Part shown: piece by piece, positions 60,533 to 64,000 of the stretch
How positions within the stretch are numbered: the first letter of the stretch is position 1
Layout of the letters: each line of letters starts with the position of its first letter
Origin: Rallus limicola
Lineage: Eukaryota > Chordata > Aves > Gruiformes > Rallidae
Direction: 5' to 3'
DNA length: 64,000 bases
Assembly (NCBI GenBank): GCA_022605955.1
Contig: JAKCOZ010000265.1
Coordinates: 124,001 to 188,000, forward strand
The notes under the pieces: generated by a model
Database searches by the model: none
What the model saw: only the letters and a program-made list of their open reading frames with translations
What the model was told of the DNA's origin: nothing
Program-made: the position numbers and the translations under genes

Positions 60533-60574
60533 GGCCTGAATGACATAGCTTGTCTGAAACCTCCTAACAGGACA
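60504..60574. repeat. Palindromic insert 21 (centre variant GAATGACAT)
   Basis: Perfect outer arms. The centre matches inserts 18 and 19. Confidence 0.94.
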
Positions 60575-61173
60575 CACGAGCAGACCCTGTCACTTTGGCT
60601 CTCAGCCTTTTCCTTTGCCTGGAAAGAGGGAACATGCCTGGAACCTCCTACGGTGCTTTTCTCGGCCCTAGCAGACTGCAGTTCAAAACATGCTAAACGT
60701 CCAGCAATAACTCCCAAAGTAAAGAAGCTAGGCCTGAAAGGCATAGCTTGTCTGAAACCTCCTAACAGGACACACGAGCAGACCCTGTCACTTTGGCTCT
60801 CAGCCTTTTCCTTTGCCTGGAAAGAGGGAACATGCCTGGAACCTCCTACGATGCTTTTCTCGGCCCTAGCAGACTGCAGTTCAAAACATGCTAAACGTCC
60901 ATCAATAACTCCCAAAGTAAAGAAGCTAGGCCTGAAAGGCATAGCTTGTCTGAAACCTCCTAACATGACACACGAGCAGCCCCTGTCATTTTGGTTCTCA
61001 GCCTTTTCCTTTGCCTGGAAAGAGGGAACATGCCTGGAACCTCCTACGGTGCTTTTCTCGGACCGAGCAGACTGCAGTTCAAAACATGCTAAACGTCCAG
61101 CAATAACTCCCAAAGTAAAGAAGCTAGGCATGAAAGGCATAGCTTGTCCTGTTAGGAGGTTTCAGACAAGCTA
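60533..61173. repeat. Block of 3 monomers plus insert (641 bp), composite
   Basis: The left part (GAATGACAT centre, CTACGATG at 60846) resembles 57422-58062. The right part (GTCCATCAAT at 60897, GTCATTTTGG at 60985) resembles the end of 58063-59099. It therefore looks like an in-register recombinant. CGGACCGAGC near 61059 is private. Confidence 0.85.
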
Positions 61174-61215
61174 GGCCTGAAAGGCATTGCTTGTCTGAAA
61201 GCTCCTAACAGGACA
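61145..61215. repeat. Palindromic insert 22 (right-arm variant)
   Basis: GCATTGCTTG and GAAAGCTCC on the right side, as at insert 20. Confidence 0.93.
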
Positions 61216-61814
61216 CACGAGCAGACCCTGTCACTTTGGCTCTCAGCCTTTTCCTTTGCCTGGAAAGAGGGAACATGCCTGGAACCTCCTACGGTGCTTT
61301 TCTCGGCCCTAGCAGACTGCAATTCAAAACATGCTAAACGTCCAGCAATAACTCCCAAAGTAAAGAAGCTAGGCCTGAAAGGCATAGCTTGTCTGAAACC
61401 TCCTAACATGACACACGAGCAGCCCCTGTCACTTTGGTCCTCAGCCTTTTCCTTTGCCTGGAAAGAGGGAACATGCCTGGAACCTCCTACGGTGCTTTTC
61501 TCGGCCCTAGCAGACTGCAGTTCAAAACATGCTAAACGTCCAGCAATAACTCCCAAAGTAAAGAAGCTAGGCCTGAAAGGCATAGCTTGTCTGAAACCTC
61601 CTAACAGGACACACGAGCAGCCCCTGTCACTTTGGCTCTCAGCCTTTTCCTTTGCCTGGAAAGAGGGAACATGCCTGGAACCTCCTACGGTGCTTTTCTC
61701 GGCCCTAGCAGACTGCAGTTCAAAACATGCTAAACGTCCAGCAATAACTCCCAAAGTGAAGAAGCTAGGCATGAAAGGCATAGCTTGTCCTGTTAGGAGG
61801 TTTCAGACAAGCTA
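61174..61814. repeat. Block of 3 monomers plus insert (641 bp), shortened form of 59100-60532
   Basis: It begins with the same GCATTGCTTG junction, CTGCAATTC (61318) and ACATGACAC (61405) as the 1,433-bp block but lacks four monomers. TTTGGTCCTC (61434) and AAAGTGAAG (61752) are private. Confidence 0.86.
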
Positions 61815-61856
61815 GGCCTGAAATGCATAGCTTGTCTGAAACCTCCTAACAGGACA
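61786..61856. repeat. Palindromic insert 23
   Basis: Perfect outer arms. The centre reads GAAATGCATAGC, so one inner pair is lost. Confidence 0.94.
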
Positions 61857-62851
61857 CACGAGTAGACCCTGTCACTTTGGTTCTCAGCCTTTTCCTTTGC
61901 CTGGAAAGAGGGAACATGCCTGGAACCTCCTACGGTGCTTTTCTCGGCCCTAGCAGACTGCAGTTCAAAACATGCTAAACATCCAGCAATAACTCCCAAA
62001 GTAAAGAAGCTAGGCCTGAAAGGCATAGCTTGTCTGAAACCTCCTAACAGGACACACGAGCAGACCCTGTCACTTTGGCTCTCAGCCTTTTCCTTTGCCT
62101 GGAAAGAGGGAACATGCCTGGAACCTCCTACGGTGCTTTTCTCGGCCCTAGCAGACTGCAGTTCAAAACATGCTAAACGTCCAGCAATAACTCCCAAAGT
62201 AAAGAAGCTAGGCCTGAAAGGCATAGCTTGTCTGAAACCTCCTAACAGGACACACGAGCAGACCCTGTCACTTTGGCTCTCAGCCTTTTCCTTTGCCTGG
62301 AAAGAGGGAACATGCCTGGAACCTCCTACGGTGCTTTTCTCGGCCCTAGCAGACTGCAGTTCAAAACATGCTAAACGTCCAGCAATAACTCCCAAAGTAA
62401 AGAAGCTAGGCCTGAAAGGCATAGCTTGTCTGAAACCTCCTAACAGGACACACGAGCAGACCCTGTCACTTTGGCTCTCAGCCTTTTCCTTTGCCTGGAA
62501 AGAGGGAACATGCCTGGAACCTCCTACGGTGCTTTTCTCGGCCCTAGCAGACTGCAGTTCAAAACATGCTAAACGTCCAGCAATAACTCCCAAAGTAAAG
62601 AAGCTAGGCCTGAAAGGCATAGCTTGTCTGAAACCTCCTAACAGGACACACGAGCAGACCCTGTCACTTTGGCTCTCAGCCTTTTCCTTTGCCTGGAAAG
62701 AGGGAACATGCCTGGAACCTCCTACGGTGCTTTTCTCGGCCCTAGCAGACTGCAGTTCAAAACATGCTAAACGTCCAGCAATAACTCCCAAAGTAAAGAA
62801 GCTAGGCATGAAAGGCATAGCTTGTCCTGTTAGGAGGTTTCAGACAAGCTA
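61815..62851. repeat. Block of 5 monomers plus insert (1,037 bp), close to consensus
   Basis: Apart from GAGTAGACC (61860), TTTGGTTCTC (61878) and AAACATCC (61977), the monomers are close to consensus. The last is a CpG-decay form of AAACGTCC. Confidence 0.87.
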
Positions 62852-62893
62852 GGCCTGAAAGGCATAGCTTGTCTGAAACCTCCTAACAGGACA
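62823..62893. repeat. Palindromic insert 24
   Basis: Perfect arms and standard centre. Confidence 0.95.
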
Positions 62894-63096
62894 CACGAGC
62901 AGACCCTGTCACTTTGGCTCTCAGCCTTTTCCTTTGCCTGGAAAGAGGGAACATGCCTGGAACCTCCTACGGTGCTTTTCTCGGCCCTAGCAGACTGCAG
63001 TTCAAAACATGCTAAACGTCCAGCAATAACTCCCAAAGTAAAGAAGCTAGGCATGAAAGGCATAGCTTGTCCTGTTAGGAGGTTTCAGACAAGCTA
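62852..63096. repeat. Single isolated 245-bp variant monomer
   Basis: Inserts 24 and 25 are exactly 245 bp apart, so here the insert-bearing monomer stands alone as a unit of 198 + 47 bp. This defines the variant monomer directly. Confidence 0.93.
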
Positions 63097-63138
63097 GGCC
63101 TGAAAGACATAGCTTGTCTGAAACCTCCTAACAGGACA
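63068..63138. repeat. Palindromic insert 25
   Basis: Perfect outer arms. The centre reads GAAAGACATAGC. Confidence 0.94.
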
Positions 63139-64000
63139 CACGAGCAGACCCTGTCACTTTGGCTCTCAGCCTTTTCCTTTGCCTGGAAAGAGGGAACATG
63201 CCTGGAACCTCCTACGGTGCTTTTCTCGGCCCTAGCAGACTGCAGTTCAAAACATGCTAAACGTCCAGCAATAACTCCCAAAGTAAAGAAGCTAGGCCTG
63301 AAAGGCATAGCTTGTCTGAAACCTCCTAACAGGACACACGAGCAGCCCCTGTCACTTTGGCTCTCAGCCTTTTCCTTTGCCTGGAAAGAGGGAACATGCC
63401 TGGAACCTCCTACGGTGCTTTTCTCGGCCCTAGCAGACTGCAATTCAAAACATGCTAAACGTCCAGCAATAACTCCCAAAGTAAAGAAGCTAGGCCTGAA
63501 AGGCATAGCTTGTCTGAAACCTCCTAACAGGACACCCGAGCAGACCCTGTCACTTTGGCTCTCAGCCTTTTCCTTTGCCTGGAAAGAGGGAACATGCCTG
63601 GAACCTCCTACGGTGCTTTTCTCGGCCCTAGCAGACTGCAGTTCAAAACATGCTAAACGTCCAGCAATAACTCCCAAAGTAAAGAAGCTAGGCCTGAAAG
63701 GCATAGCTTGTCTGAAACCTCCTAACAGGACACACGAGCAGACCCTGTCACTTTGGCTCTCAGCCTTTTCCTTTGCCTGGAAAGAGGGAACATGCCTGGA
63801 ACCTCCTACGGTGCTTTTCTCGGCCCTAGCAGACTGCAGTTCAAAACATGCTAAACGTCCAGCAATAACTCCCAAAGTAAAGAAGCGAGGCCTGAAAGGC
63901 ATAGCTTGTCTGAAACCTCCTAACAGGACACACGAGCAGACACTGTCACTTTGGCTCTCAGCCTTTTCCTTTGCCTGGAAAGAGGGAACATGCCTGGAAC
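63097..64000. repeat. Right-edge run of about 4.5 monomers
   Basis: It holds CTGCAATTC (63440), ACACCCGAG (63533) and one GAAGCGAGG monomer (63883), a type otherwise seen only left of 36.3 kb. AGACACTGTC near 63938 is private. The array continues past the window edge. Confidence 0.88.

Larger units (their letters stand above)
1..64000. repeat. Satellite DNA array, 198-bp monomer, about 317 head-to-tail copies
   Basis: The same landmark (GTGCTTTTCTCGGCCCTAGC) recurs every 198 bases from base 71 to the right edge, always in the same orientation. Departures from the 198-bp register are 25 identical-length 47-bp insertions, plus single-base deletions near 1417, 23724 and 40496. Neither edge of the array is inside the window. 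Most monomers differ from the consensus at only a few positions, so the array is highly homogenised. The consensus is about 50% GC with four CpG sites. I found no other DNA inside it. The family is not one I recognise. The array size suggests centromeric or pericentromeric heterochromatin, but the sequence alone does not prove this. Confidence 0.98.

Noticed and set aside
71..63902. Dozens of long ORFs on both strands, with 66-residue repeats
   Set aside because: They follow from a stop-free consensus and a period divisible by three. They end at every 47-bp insert, lack ATG starts on the forward strand, are interrupted by recurrent stop variants, and overlap on opposite strands over nearly their full length. 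I see no domain in the 66-residue unit.
1..64000. CRISPR array
   Set aside because: The repeat is contiguous with no unique spacers. The 198-bp period and the near-identity of the whole unit exclude a repeat-spacer layout.
1..64000. CENP-B box in the monomer
   Set aside because: The required TTCG and CGGG parts are not present at the right spacing on either strand. The CCCG in ACACCCGAG variants lacks the following T and CGAA.
1..64000. Known human alpha, beta or gamma satellite
   Set aside because: The 198-bp period and the sequence do not match the 171-, 68- or 220-bp families as I know them. I did not match it to another named family either.
1..64000. Inverted arrays or orientation switch within the satellite
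   Set aside because: All monomers read in the same direction. The only inverted DNA is the 22 bp inside each insert.

Overview
The whole 64,000-base window is one uninterrupted tandem satellite array. The monomer is 198 bp and about 317 copies are present in a single orientation. I see no unique DNA, no dispersed transposon, no RNA gene, no CRISPR array and no credible protein gene. The consensus monomer is about 50% GC. It has only four CpG sites, about a third of the chance expectation at this GC, and each of the four has TpG or CpA variants in some copies. That pattern of methylation-driven CpG decay, together with the size and homogeneity of the array, points to a eukaryote with heavy CpG methylation. 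A vertebrate is most likely and a plant is possible. I do not recognise the family and cannot name the species. A centromeric, pericentromeric or other constitutive heterochromatin location is an inference from array size alone.

Layout. The array is punctuated by 25 copies of a variant 245-bp monomer carrying the same 47-bp insertion. The insertion creates a 71-nt near-perfect palindrome: 29 bp of stem, one G-A mismatch, 4 more bp and a GAA loop. Its centre coincides with a 25-nt hairpin present in every ordinary monomer. Spacing between successive inserts is always n x 198 + 47 bp, with n = 17, 17, 12, 5, 9, 3, 8, 11, 10, 14, 33, 14, 19, 19, 11, 47, 26, 3, 5, 7, 3, 3, 5, 1. Two of these intervals are short by one base because of single-base deletions. 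Inserts are frequent at 9-24 kb, rare at 43-57 kb (an uninterrupted 47-monomer run, then 26 monomers), and very frequent at 57.4-63.1 kb.

Higher-order structure. Marker variants show local higher-order repeats. A 3,413-bp unit (17 monomers plus the insert) has two full tandem copies at about 2.2-9.0 kb, a partial copy at the left edge and a truncated copy at 11.4-12.5 kb. A 2,819-bp unit (14 monomers plus the insert) is in tandem at about 28.3-33.9 kb. A 2,178-bp unit (11 monomers, no insert) is in tandem at about 47.8-52.1 kb. A cluster of 641- to 1,433-bp units, related by whole-monomer deletions, occupies 57.4-63.1 kb. Several monomer variants (CGTATAG, AATATCTCCC, CCTTTAAC) are common left of about 39 kb and absent to the right, so the array has at least two separately homogenised domains.

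Long open frames on both strands, up to about 9.2 kb, exist only because 198 is a multiple of three and the consensus has no stop in those two frames. They break at every 47-bp insert and at recurrent stop variants, so I annotate no CDS. The most interesting element is the palindromic insert. Its breakpoints fit a single self-primed snap-back at the monomer hairpin with a return at a 4-bp microhomology, followed by spread through the array.
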